NCBI GenBank assembly: GCA_964520425.1 | Contig: CAZFMX010000031.1 | Coordinates: 1 to 33,227 of the forward strand | Reading direction: 5' to 3' | DNA: 33,227 nt | Source: JAFGFY01 sp964520425 | GTDB lineage: Bacteria; Desulfobacterota; DSM-4660; Desulfatiglandales; HGW-15 | Shown: positions 25,983 through 33,227 of the stretch, piece after piece | How positions within the stretch are numbered: position 1 is the first letter of the stretch | How the letters are laid out: each line of letters begins with the position of its first letter | The notes under the pieces: generated by a model | What the model was told of the DNA's origin: nothing | Database searches by the model: none | What the model saw: only the letters and a program-made list of their open reading frames with translations | Program-made: the position numbers and the translations under genes

Positions 25983-28436
25983 ATGAAAACACTATGTGTT
26001 GGAATATCGATTCTTATGGTTTGCGTCCTATTTTTTTATGGATGCGCAAGCGATGAATCCCAGGAGAGCACCTCGCCTTCAATACGGGAGCTTATGGAAA
26101 TGGAGACAGTATCCGGGACCATTGCGGTGGAAGGTGAGGTGGATTGGTACAGCTTCAATGCAGTGGAAACCAATAGGACACTGACGGTTAGCTGCAACAG
26201 TAGATACAGAAATTCTCCTGTAGATTTCATGATGACTGTCTATGAAAGAGACACCCAGGGAGATTTGGTTCTCATATTCGGGAAGAGTGCGCCTGAAGAT
26301 GCCTCGGAAGCCGCTAATCTGATGATTAATATAGGGATTGATCAACCCAAAGAACTCTTTTTTGCTGTTCGGGATTTTAGGGATGATGATGCTTCCGACG
26401 AAATCGAGTATGAAATATCCGTTTTCTATTCAAACGCGGTGGTTGACAATAGTTCTTTTGAGCAGGCCACGGAGGTGGAAGTAGACTCAGGTGGCGCGTG
26501 CCCGACAGATAGTATCTCCGAGGTCGGCGAAGTCAATTGTTATTATTTCTATATCGACACTAACGGAGTTTATCAAATCAGTGTTCAATATGACATATGG
26601 GTCAATGCGTATTTGCCTGTCAATCTGGGACTTGAACTTTATGACGAGTACGGAGCACTGATCTATGAATTCGATGGACAGCAACCGGCGGATTATTTGT
26701 ATGGTATTCTGGTTTCCCTGGCATCAGGGGGCTATTACCTGGTGGTTGATGATCAGGGACAAGATGACACCAGCCCCTATTATTACTCGGTTTGTGTTGA
26801 TTCCGTAGACGTATCGGAACTGGAGTTCAATGACACTCAAACAACAGCAGAGCGTCGTACCCAGGACAGTGAAGGCTATTATGGCCTGGGCGGTTCCCTG
26901 GAATATGTTCAGGATGAAGACTGGTATGAGATACCTGTACCTGAACCTTCACAAGGCTCTTTTCAGACCCTGGTTCTTAGCTTTCATCACGATTTCACTG
27001 AAGGGCTTCCGGATAGTCTGGCCAATCAAACTGATCCGGGAGGTTACCAGATCGAGGTTCGAGATGCTGGCGGGAATATCCTCTATGCCTACGAACACTC
27101 TGTTTCGGCCACGAATCCTCATCATATTCAGATCTCTACCGGACAAAGCAGTGTACTCTATGTTGTCGTTAAACCGGTTTATAAAACACAAATGCTGGCA
27201 TCCCTTCCTTACCAAATGCGGGTCGCGATGGAGGAGGTTTCTGATCCCGGAGAAACGGAGAATGGAGAAGAGGTTCTCACCATTTTGGATTCAGGGGGTG
27301 AAACCATAGTTGGAAAGATCTACAAGTTGGGCGATGTGGATAACTATCAAATCACGGTGCCAACCACATCAGGGCCCCGCATCCTGGAGGTCTATTTCGA
27401 TACTTTTGAGTATTCAGATGTGACCTATACTATCCATGTCACATGGGATGGGTTTCATAAGATCCTGAGCGATAGGAACGGCACGGAAAACGGCACGGAT
27501 GAAGGGGATCACTTCAAGAGCAGCTATTATTTGCCACAAACGACCGGTATCGGTACGACGGTGAACTTACAGGTAGGTGATGATCAAAACAATGACGGAA
27601 GTGACGTGGAATACACATTGATGGTAGGTGTGCTCGAAATCCCCAACAGCGTGCCGGCTGTTCCAGGGAGTATCGACAGTTCAGGCCTGGCAACGGTCTA
27701 CTTCGATGAACCCGGAGAAAGAGGGGCCGGGGACGCGGTTGAAGTCACAGTGATCGAGTATGATAATACGTCTCAACCGGAGTTCAATGCAGATACAAAC
27801 CGACTGCGCGTCGGTACACTGGATGTCAATGATCAGTGGCAATCGGATTGGGTGGCAGGTTTCGTCGACTATGATGGTGACCGTGATATCTTTCAACTCA
27901 TTTTCCCGGAAGAACTCACCGACGTGGCTGAGGGCGCCCCTGAAGAGTGGTATTTCGACATTCAGGTTCAAATCTACGCGCCGCCCGGAAGTGTGGAATA
28001 CTCCTGGACCCTGTTCCGTGACGCTCCTCCGCCTAACAATAATCTGCTGGAACGCACATTCTGGCAAGACACTCAGGGTGAAATATATGAATACGACTAC
28101 ACTGGGGAGGGTATCGTAGCAGGCTGGGCAGATATGGAGATAGCCTCAGAGACCATTAATGTCACGGTCCCATACGGTGATCAGGAATTTTGGCTCGGAA
28201 ACTTATGGAGCAGAAGCCATTTCTTTTTGAGCATTCAGGATTATAATCGTGCCGTGATGGAAACGGTGTGGGATGACATGCTGGAACGTAATGTTCCTCT
28301 CCCTAACCAGGTCCCGGATAACGACTGGGGAAGCTTCAATTCGTCTCCCTCCATCGCGCCATACTATTTCCAGGTGACCGTCACATATCACGCGGGATGC
28401 TCAAATCTGGATGATCCGGATTGCGCAGAGCCCTGA
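25983..28436 (+). CDS. Large lipoprotein with repeated PPC-like (bacterial pre-peptidase) domains
   Basis: An 817-residue lipoprotein with lipobox FFYGC (Cys21), the last gene of the cluster. It is a string of beta-sandwich domains each built around a motif like 'G.I...GEVDWYSF': near residues 48-58, 178-188, 308-322, 448-460 and 625-640 (variants EVNCYYF, DEDWYEI, DVDNYQI, DRDIFQL), the hallmark of PPC/pre-peptidase C-terminal domains. These domains normally accompany secreted enzymes, but no catalytic domain is present here, so it is most likely a surface or structural protein. The C-terminus has a Cys pair (CSNLDDPDC). It starts 17 bases after the VWA gene. An 8-bp hairpin lies 36 bases after its stop codon. 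Confidence 0.72.
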   Translation: MKTLCVGISILMVCVLFFYGCASDESQESTSPSIRELMEMETVSGTIAVEGEVDWYSFNAVETNRTLTVSCNSRYRNSPVDFMMTVYERDTQGDLVLIFGKSAPEDASEAANLMINIGIDQPKELFFAVRDFRDDDASDEIEYEISVFYSNAVVDNSSFEQATEVEVDSGGACPTDSISEVGEVNCYYFYIDTNGVYQISVQYDIWVNAYLPVNLGLELYDEYGALIYEFDGQQPADYLYGILVSLASGGYYLVVDDQGQDDTSPYYYSVCVDSVDVSELEFNDTQTTAERRTQDSEGYYGLGGSLEYVQDEDWYEIPVPEPSQGSFQTLVLSFHHDFTEGLPDSLANQTDPGGYQIEVRDAGGNILYAYEHSVSATNPHHIQISTGQSSVLYVVVKPVYKTQMLASLPYQMRVAMEEVSDPGETENGEEVLTILDSGGETIVGKIYKLGDVDNYQITVPTTSGPRILEVYFDTFEYSDVTYTIHVTWDGFHKILSDRNGTENGTDEGDHFKSSYYLPQTTGIGTTVNLQVGDDQNNDGSDVEYTLMVGVLEIPNSVPAVPGSIDSSGLATVYFDEPGERGAGDAVEVTVIEYDNTSQPEFNADTNRLRVGTLDVNDQWQSDWVAGFVDYDGDRDIFQLIFPEELTDVAEGAPEEWYFDIQVQIYAPPGSVEYSWTLFRDAPPPNNNLLERTFWQDTQGEIYEYDYTGEGIVAGWADMEIASETINVTVPYGDQEFWLGNLWSRSHFFLSIQDYNRAVMETVWDDMLERNVPLPNQVPDNDWGSFNSSPSIAPYYFQVTVTYHAGCSNLDDPDCAEP

Positions 28437-28769
28437 ATTTTGCCTAAAGTCTCCAACTCTGATGGATAATCCGGAATGGTTCTACCATTCCAGGAAGAAA
28501 GGGGAAAGGGAGTATAGATCAAGGGCCAAAGGCTATTCTTTCGTTCCGAGGCTCCCGGCCTAGTCTTTTCTGAGACTTGTCTTCGAGGGAAACTTGCCCC
28601 CTCCGCTGTTCTTCTCGCTTCTTCGAAGTGGGAAGCCAGGGCTTCCCCCACAGATAAGTCACGAAAAGACGACGCCCTCCCACCAGTCACTTCAGAAAAG
28701 CCTCTGCCCCTTGAGCCCCATTCAAGGAGGCTATGTGGTATCTCATTTCTGGTGTGAGTTGCATCACTT
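28437..28769. other. Intergenic region between the adhesin operon and pepT (convergent)
   Basis: A 333-base convergent region. GGAATGGT-TCT-ACCATTCC (28473-28491) is a perfect 8-bp hairpin just after the operon but lacks a T run, so it is only a weak terminator candidate. GTGGGAAGCC (28628-28637) and GGCTTCCCCCAC (28640-28651) form another imperfect hairpin. The segment 28540-28700 is C-rich, unlike the flanking genes, and can be read as a long frame on the minus strand with no recognisable protein character; it looks like an intergenic repeat. Confidence 0.45.
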
Positions 28770-30044
28770 TTATTCGGAAATGCCATCCTCTGAATCGGTA
28801 TAGAGAGTGAGGAGGTTCAGCAGCACGCAGACGACAAGCCCCATGGAACGCACGGAAATGCATTCGGTGGGGCCATGGTAATTCATCCCACCTGAAAAGA
28901 TGTTCGGACATGGAAGCCCCATTTTCGTGAGGTTCGCGCCATCCGTACCGCCCCGGATCGGTTTAATGATGGGTTCGACCCCCCCACGCCGTACCGCCTC
29001 GGAAAGCCGATTGGTAATCTCAGGTCTTTTTTGAAGGAACTGGTACATATTTGAGTATCTGCGTTTGATTTCAACAGCGATTTTTAGGCGAGGCTCCTCT
29101 TTCTTAAGTCCTTCTGCGATCTCTCTAGCGGTCCGGCCGAATTCAGCCAAAGGTCCTTCTTCGAAATCCCGGAGAATTAGGTGACATTTGCACTTTGAAG
29201 AGTCGCCGTTCACTTCCATGGGGTGAATGAAGCCCTCCCGACCCTCTGTGCATTCCGGAGACTTTTCCGCGGGCAATCTCTCAATAAACTTGGACATATA
29301 TCGAAGCGCGTTGACCAATTTGCCCTTGGCCGTGCCAGGATGCGTAGAGACGCCGGTGATGGTAATATAGGCAGAGTCTGCGTTGAATGTCTCCACATTG
29401 ATCTCTCCGTCAAATGTCCCATCCACCGTAAAGGCTACACCCGCGCCAAACGTCTCAATGGGGAATTTGGCTGTTCCACGACCCGTCTCTTCATCAGGAG
29501 TGAAAGCGATGCGAATCTTTGGGTGAGGCAAATCTGGATTATCTCTGAAATATTCTAAAACCGTCATGATTTCTGCGATTCCGGCCTTGTCGTCAGCGCC
29601 CAGAAGAGTGGTTCCGTCCGAGGTAATAATCGTGTCGCCGATGCACGCGGTTAAATCCGGAGTGTCTTCAGGGCTAATGGAGACGTCGTCCTTGAGTCGG
29701 ATGGTTGAGCCGTCATATTTCTCATGGAACAGAGGCGTAACTCCCTCACCGGGGGCGGCAGGGGAGGTGTCGAGATGTGCGATAAGGCCGACAGTAGTCT
29801 CCCCTTTGATATTTTCAGGCAAGGTCGCTATGACATAGCAATGCTCATCAACTTGGGCATCGGAGAGCCCGAGTTCATGAAGCTCTCTGACGAGTTCTCG
29901 GGCGAGGTCAAACTGTCTTTCCGTGCTCGGAGAGGATTCTGAGTGCTCATCTGAAGTGGTGTGAATCTTGACGTATTCTGTGAATCTCTTGATTAGTGAG
30001 GTTGCTTCCAGTATCTCATGGGGATTATTGAAGTATTTCGTCAT
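28770..30044 (-). CDS. pepT: Peptidase T (tripeptide aminopeptidase, M20 family)
   Basis: A 424-residue cytoplasmic zinc aminopeptidase that removes the N-terminal residue from tripeptides. Visible metal and catalytic residues are HLDTSP (His90, Asp92), LLGADDKAG (Asp151/Asp152), TPDEETGRG (Glu185/Glu186), FTVDGT (Asp near 208), and GGMNYHGPTE (the His near the C-terminus). E. coli PepT has the same order and a similar length (about 408). The ATG at 30044 follows GAGGAG, and a probable promoter lies about 60 bases upstream. It is divergent from the OPT transporter, with the repeat element between them, and pepD shares the same kind of upstream region. Confidence 0.95.
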   Translation of the reverse strand: MTKYFNNPHEILEATSLIKRFTEYVKIHTTSDEHSESSPSTERQFDLARELVRELHELGLSDAQVDEHCYVIATLPENIKGETTVGLIAHLDTSPAAPGEGVTPLFHEKYDGSTIRLKDDVSISPEDTPDLTACIGDTIITSDGTTLLGADDKAGIAEIMTVLEYFRDNPDLPHPKIRIAFTPDEETGRGTAKFPIETFGAGVAFTVDGTFDGEINVETFNADSAYITITGVSTHPGTAKGKLVNALRYMSKFIERLPAEKSPECTEGREGFIHPMEVNGDSSKCKCHLILRDFEEGPLAEFGRTAREIAEGLKKEEPRLKIAVEIKRRYSNMYQFLQKRPEITNRLSEAVRRGGVEPIIKPIRGGTDGANLTKMGLPCPNIFSGGMNYHGPTECISVRSMGLVVCVLLNLLTLYTDSEDGISE

Positions 30045-30113
30045 CGGATTCTCCTCGTAATTTTACGTTCATGAATATTCTCTGCCGGACAAAGGAATAT
30101 GTGACCGCGAAAT

Positions 30114-30142
30114 ACCATATCTTGTATCTCTAAAATCCACAA
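30114..30142 (-). promoter_or_regulatory. Possible pepT promoter
   Basis: On the minus strand TTGTGG (complement of 30137-30142) and TATGGT (complement of 30114-30119) are 17 bases apart. The start would be near 30108, giving a leader of about 60 bases. Called by eye. Confidence 0.35.
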
Positions 30143-30184
30143 TCAGATTTCTGTTTATGTGCCAATGATTGTGAGTTTATACAC

Positions 30185-30311
30185 CCCTGGGCACCAGTTA
30201 GGTGTTAGATGCAAGGCGCCGATGAGAGCCGACTGAGACGTGTAAACAATATATTGCATGGAGAAGCGATCGAGTGCAACGCAGTAAATGACAGCTTGTT
30301 GGTGGATCAGG
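30185..30311 (-). repeat. Dispersed ~127-bp repeat, copy B
   Basis: The reverse complement of this segment aligns without gaps to 4867-4993 (about 82% by hand). Copy B lies six bases before the 15-base promoter block at 30318-30332, and in the opposite orientation to copy A relative to the downstream plus-strand gene. An outer ATCATTG motif is shared (complement of 30163-30169). See copy A for its character. Confidence 0.85.
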
Positions 30312-30326
30312 GTATCTTCTTTTGCC

Positions 30327-30356
30327 TTGACACTCAACCTTAATAACACCTATATC
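30327..30356 (+). promoter_or_regulatory. Sigma70-type promoter of the OPT transporter gene
   Basis: TTGACA (30327-30332) and TATATC (30351-30356) are separated by 18 bases. The leader would be about 40 bases, including AGGAGG. The block TCTTTTGCCTTGACA (30318-30332) and the 18-base spacer are shared with the LysM-amidase promoter. Confidence 0.6.
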
Positions 30357-30402
30357 TGTCTTTGGAAAAAGTGATTTTTATAGAAACGACAGGAGGATGA
30401 TG

Positions 30403-32139
30403 ATGCCAGCGACTTATGAGTATGTGGTCCGCAGAGGGCCTTACCCTGAACTCACTCTACCGGCCGTTTTGGTTGGATACGGTCTTGGGATTCTCATCGC
30501 CCTGAGCATTGGATACGCGAGTTTAATGTTAGGCTTTTCAATAGAGGGTTCTGAGCTCGCAGCAATACTTGGTTTCGCCATTCTACGGGGGTTGATGGGC
30601 CGAAGCAGCATCATTGAAAATAATATTAATCAGACCATTGCGAGCGCTGTAAACGGTGCTTCATCAGGAATGATGTTTTCTGTTCCGGCTCTGTTTATCC
30701 TCGGAAGGACGGATTTCAATCCTGTTGTGATGGTATTCGCCTGTATTGCGGGGGGAGTATTGGGGATTGCCTTTATTATTCCCTTGCGTAAGCAAATGAT
30801 TGATTTTGAGCGGCTGACCTATCCTGGAGGCGTCGCTGTCGCGACCATTTTGAAATCGCCCGGCGCCGGTACAAGAAAAGCCCTTTATCTTGTGTTCGGA
30901 GCGCTTGTCAGCGCCGTCGTTCACTTTCTCAGTCAGTCTTCTGGTGTTGAAGATCTTCATCTAGGCGAGATAATCGGTATGCCGGATTACATGAACGGCG
31001 TCTGGTACATCTCTTTGATGACCATAGGCGTCGCCTTTATTGCCGGCAAAGGGGGTGTCTTCTTTATCGTGGGAGGATTCCTCTGCTATTGGGTCTTAGC
31101 CCCTATCATGTCATTTATGGGAATCCTCCCCACGGCGGATATCCTGGATGCAGCTGGACAAGGCATGCCCGAATACTTGCGTCTCCAGCTCTTTCGTCCT
31201 GTGGGTATCGGCATGTTGATCGGAGGAGCTATAACGGGCATTGTACTGGCTCTTCCGCTTATTATCACCGCCATCAAAAGCATGCAAACTGCCTCAAAGC
31301 TGAAAACTTCGGGTTCCTCCGACGAAATGCCCATTAAACTCCTTTACATAGCCATTGCGGGCGCGGCCATACTCTTATTCATGATTGCTGTCTACTCAAC
31401 CTCTGAAATGGGATGGTTTCGAGGGTCAATGATGGCCCTTTTGGGGACCATATGGATCTGGATGGCCGGCGTGGTTTTGTCGGAATGTATCGGTAGGACC
31501 AACTGGTCTCCCTTAAGCGGTATGACACTGATCGCCGTGACCATTCTAATCGTCATTAGTTCCGGACTGGGTGATCATGCGGCAATGATTTCTTCTCTCC
31601 TGGTAGGCGCGGCGGCCTGCGTGGCCATGTCACAGGCCACGGATTTAATGATGGACCTGAAAACAGGTTATCTCGTGGGTGCAACTCCAAAGAAACAACA
31701 GATCGCTCAATTCAGCGCCACATGGCTCGGGCCCATCGTGGTCATGGCACTGATCTTTATCTTACATCGTGCCTATCAAATGGGCAGTGTGCGTTTGCCC
31801 GCTCCCCAAGGAACGGCGTTGGCCAGTGTGATCCAGGGGATTCTCGGGGGAGATGTTCCCGTACAAAAATATGCGGCCGGAGCCGGCCTGGGTGCCGTGC
31901 TCAGTGCAACGGGTATCGGGGGCCTTGGAATCCTGGTCGGTCTGGGCTTTTATCTCCCCTTTAATATTGTGCTTACTTATACCATCGGAACACTCCTGCG
32001 TCTTCTTTCGGATTGGATAATGGGTCATCAATGGAGTGAACAATACGGTGTTCCCGCGGCTGCAGGGCTCATTGTGGGTGAAGCTCTTGTGGGTGTGGGC
32101 TTTGCCATCACCTTCATCATCAAGGGTATGGGCGTATAG
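30403..32139 (+). CDS. OPT-family oligopeptide transporter
   Basis: A 578-residue polytopic inner-membrane protein with about 14-16 hydrophobic segments, of the OPT (oligopeptide transporter) superfamily, which imports short peptides or metal chelates with protons. The N-terminus (YPELTLPAVLVGYGLGILIALSIGYASLMLG), the FERLTYPGGVAVATILKSP loop and the ATDLMMDLKTGYLVGATPKKQQIAQ loop are typical of prokaryotic OPT proteins. Three ATG codons follow one another after AGGAGG; the third (30403) has proper spacing and is chosen. The next gene overlaps its ribosome site with this stop codon. Two peptidase genes (pepT divergent, pepD elsewhere) support peptide import, but siderophore or metal complexes remain possible. 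Confidence 0.93.
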   Translation: MPATYEYVVRRGPYPELTLPAVLVGYGLGILIALSIGYASLMLGFSIEGSELAAILGFAILRGLMGRSSIIENNINQTIASAVNGASSGMMFSVPALFILGRTDFNPVVMVFACIAGGVLGIAFIIPLRKQMIDFERLTYPGGVAVATILKSPGAGTRKALYLVFGALVSAVVHFLSQSSGVEDLHLGEIIGMPDYMNGVWYISLMTIGVAFIAGKGGVFFIVGGFLCYWVLAPIMSFMGILPTADILDAAGQGMPEYLRLQLFRPVGIGMLIGGAITGIVLALPLIITAIKSMQTASKLKTSGSSDEMPIKLLYIAIAGAAILLFMIAVYSTSEMGWFRGSMMALLGTIWIWMAGVVLSECIGRTNWSPLSGMTLIAVTILIVISSGLGDHAAMISSLLVGAAACVAMSQATDLMMDLKTGYLVGATPKKQQIAQFSATWLGPIVVMALIFILHRAYQMGSVRLPAPQGTALASVIQGILGGDVPVQKYAAGAGLGAVLSATGIGGLGILVGLGFYLPFNIVLTYTIGTLLRLLSDWIMGHQWSEQYGVPAAAGLIVGEALVGVGFAITFIIKGMGV

Positions 32140-32147
32140 GAGGAACC

Positions 32148-32678
32148 ATGAAAAAGTTGGGATATTTTCTCGTTTTTGTCGGATTTGTCGCAGCCTCTCT
32201 GGTTTCAGTCACAGATGTCCTTCAAGTGAGTTGGTTTCATTTCATCATTTTTCTGATTATCAGTATCATAGGGATCTTCTTGATTCGTCGAAGGGAAAAG
32301 AAAGAAACCATGCACGGGGAAACCCTTTCCAGAAACATGAAAGCGATTGAGGAAAGCCTGGTACGAATTGTCGATGATGTCAAGTTGATCCGGTCAGAGA
32401 TTGACCCGAATAGGCCGCAAGAAGTTCGTAAGAGAATTGATAAAAAAATTCCGGATCATCTGGAAACGTTTATTGAATCACGCAAGACAATCGGTCATGT
32501 TCACGGATTGCAGGCCTATGGTCATGTGATGAACTATTTTGCCACGGCTGAGAGATATTTGAACCGGGTATGGTCTGCTTCTACGGACGGGTATATCGAT
32601 GAAGTAACAGAGTATATGGAGAAGAGTGAACGGCAATTTGAAGAGGCGTTGGCCGCATTGAGAGAGTTGGCCAAATAA
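32148..32678 (+). CDS. Small membrane protein linked to the OPT transporter
   Basis: A 176-residue protein with two TM helices near the N-terminus (about 6-22 and 29-46) and a charged helical cytoplasmic tail (about 60-176) containing ESLVRIVDDVKLIRSEIDPN and YMEKSERQFEEALAALRELAK. I do not recognise a named family. Its ATG lies eight bases after the OPT stop codon, and GGAGG overlaps that stop, so it is co-translated with the transporter and may be an accessory subunit. No other clue to function is visible. Confidence 0.75.
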   Translation: MKKLGYFLVFVGFVAASLVSVTDVLQVSWFHFIIFLIISIIGIFLIRRREKKETMHGETLSRNMKAIEESLVRIVDDVKLIRSEIDPNRPQEVRKRIDKKIPDHLETFIESRKTIGHVHGLQAYGHVMNYFATAERYLNRVWSASTDGYIDEVTEYMEKSERQFEEALAALRELAK

Positions 32679-32744
32679 AGACTCTAGAATTCAGGAAAAA
32701 ATGATATCTGGCCACAGACCCACAGAAAGACGCGGACCCAAGCA

Positions 32745-32773
32745 TTTCAGTCCCGCGACTTGCGGGACTGAAA
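32745..32773. repeat. Perfect 12-bp hairpin
   Basis: TTTCAGTCCCGC (32745-32756) and GCGGGACTGAAA (32762-32773) are perfect complements with a five-base loop GACTT. It lies 66 bases after the OPT accessory gene. It could act as a terminator or an RNA-end stabiliser, but no T run follows on the plus strand. Confidence 0.6.
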
Positions 32774-32830
32774 GAGTCATCACGCTCCTGCGTGAGAAAC
32801 CCTTTCATATGGAGGTTCCCGAAGGGTAGC

Positions 32831-32941
32831 ACCTTTTGCTTTGCCAATACCTGCCGTGCCCGCCCCGTTGAACCTTTTCTCGATGTTCAACTTGGGTAAA
32901 TGCTTTATCAGCATTTAACTAGGGTCGGCAAAGCAAAAGGT
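32831..32941. repeat. Branched inverted-repeat structure (15-bp closing stem with two inner hairpins)
   Basis: ACCTTTTGCTTTGCC (32831-32845) is perfectly complementary to GGCAAAGCAAAAGGT (32927-32941). Between them GTTGAAC/GTTCAAC (32867-32873 with 32885-32891) and TAAATGC/GCATTTA (32897-32903 with 32911-32917) are two 7-bp hairpins. No protein or transposase is associated. Confidence 0.65.
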
Positions 32942-33061
32942 CTGTGCCTGTCCCGCCATAGCTCATAGCGACGGCGGATGTGTCTAGAGTGCGCAGCGAG
33001 CGGGTGGTTAATAAACCTTAGAATCGGGATCCTCGATCGGTCGTAGCGAAGCTCCGCTAGA

Positions 33062-33132
33062 CTATGGCGGGAATCCAGGAAATAGGGAGAGTTATAGATT
33101 CCGGCTCTCCGCATCACTTCGGCCGGAATGAC
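33062..33132. repeat. Partial copy of the GTCATTCCGG-type palindromic element
   Basis: GGAATCCAG (33070-33078), GATTCCGG (33098-33105) and CCGGAATGAC (33123-33132) recur in the order seen in the inverted-repeat element near 11097-11282. The left part joins an 11-bp inverted repeat, so boundaries are unclear. Confidence 0.4.
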
Positions 33133-33227
33133 ATATTCAATTGCCGGGTAATGACAATACAATTCCAGAACCTTGATTCCTGAGAAGTAATAGCCTTTTT
33201 ATAAGAAAGATTTTTTTAAATCATTGG

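Larger units (their letters stand above)
30045..30402. other. Divergent intergenic region pepT / OPT transporter
   Basis: This 358-base region carries the pepT promoter on the minus strand, copy B of the 127-bp dispersed repeat, and the OPT promoter on the plus strand, each listed separately. The layout mirrors the pepD/LysM-amidase region. Confidence 0.7.
32679..33227. other. Terminal non-coding region dense in inverted repeats
   Basis: The last 549 bases hold no gene I can support. They contain a 12-bp hairpin (32745-32773), a 6-bp hairpin TCACGC/GCGTGA (32780-32795), a 15-bp closing inverted repeat with two inner hairpins (32831-32941), an 11-bp inverted repeat TCCCGCCATAG (32951-32961)/CTATGGCGGGA (33062-33072), and a fragment like the 11097 element (33062-33132). 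Confidence 0.6.

Noticed and set aside
28473..28491. Perfect hairpin after the last operon gene, considered as an intrinsic terminator
   Set aside because: No T run follows on either strand, so it is noted only as a hairpin in the intergenic entry.
28388..28786. 132-codon minus-strand frame overlapping the operon end and the pepT end
   Set aside because: Sequence is Arg/Ser/Glu-rich without motifs, and it overlaps two well-supported genes at its ends.
1..33227. Search for tRNA, rRNA, CRISPR arrays, transposases, integrases and toxin-antitoxin pairs
   Set aside because: None was seen by eye. The only repeats found are the dispersed 127-bp element, the GTCATTCCGG-type element and the terminal palindromes.

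Overview
The window reads as a chromosomal segment of a Gram-negative bacterium with the look of a deltaproteobacterium (Desulfobacterota/Myxococcota-type). The clues are many outer-membrane lipoproteins with clear lipoboxes, a PilZ protein of the kind abundant in myxobacteria, an LpoB-like lipoprotein with a COG3014-type partner, and above all a 12-gene cluster resembling the core of the Myxococcus Agl/Glt gliding machinery. No rRNA, tRNA, CRISPR array, transposase or phage gene was seen. Nothing can be said about species from the sequence alone.

Layout. (1) 75-5190: a biotin-dependent acyl-CoA carboxylase carboxyltransferase subunit (minus), a PilZ-domain protein (plus), and a minus-strand pair of a cNMP-binding-domain protein and aminoacyl-histidine dipeptidase pepD. 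(2) 5191-11020: a secreted amidase with seven LysM domains, an LpoB-like lipoprotein directly abutting a COG3014-like TPR lipoprotein, and a convergent U32-family (TrhP/YegQ-like) protein. (3) 11960-28436: twelve co-directional genes, tightly packed or overlapping, that I interpret as one operon: a TolQ/MotA-type proton channel subunit, two ExbD/TolR subunits, a small exported protein, an FHA/TonB-like inner-membrane protein with an AgmX/PglI-type C-terminus, an outer-membrane beta-barrel, a GltE-like TPR lipoprotein, a 1145-residue periplasmic TPR protein, then four exported proteins of adhesin type (beta-propeller lipoprotein, thrombospondin type 3 repeat protein, VWA lipoprotein with calcium-binding repeats, PPC-repeat lipoprotein). 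(4) 28770-32678: peptidase T (minus) divergent from an OPT-family oligopeptide transporter with a small membrane partner. (5) 32679-33227: a non-coding stretch dense in inverted repeats.

How it fits together. The central operon looks like a complete trans-envelope machine: a proton-motive-force motor in the inner membrane, a TonB-like transducer reaching through the periplasm, a TPR scaffold, an outer-membrane barrel, and calcium-dependent surface proteins. In Myxococcus xanthus the related parts power gliding and the VWA lipoprotein CglB is the surface adhesin. Here motor, scaffold and a CglB/CglD-like adhesin set share one transcription unit, which makes this the most interesting system in the window. 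A striking detail is that one ExbD/TolR paralogue has Asn where the proton-carrying Asp is expected, while the other keeps Asp.

A second theme is peptide use: pepD, pepT and an OPT transporter. Two divergent intergenic regions, pepD/LysM-amidase and pepT/OPT, each carry a copy of the same dispersed element of about 127 bp (about 82% identical by hand alignment, no gaps) and a matching 15-base promoter block.
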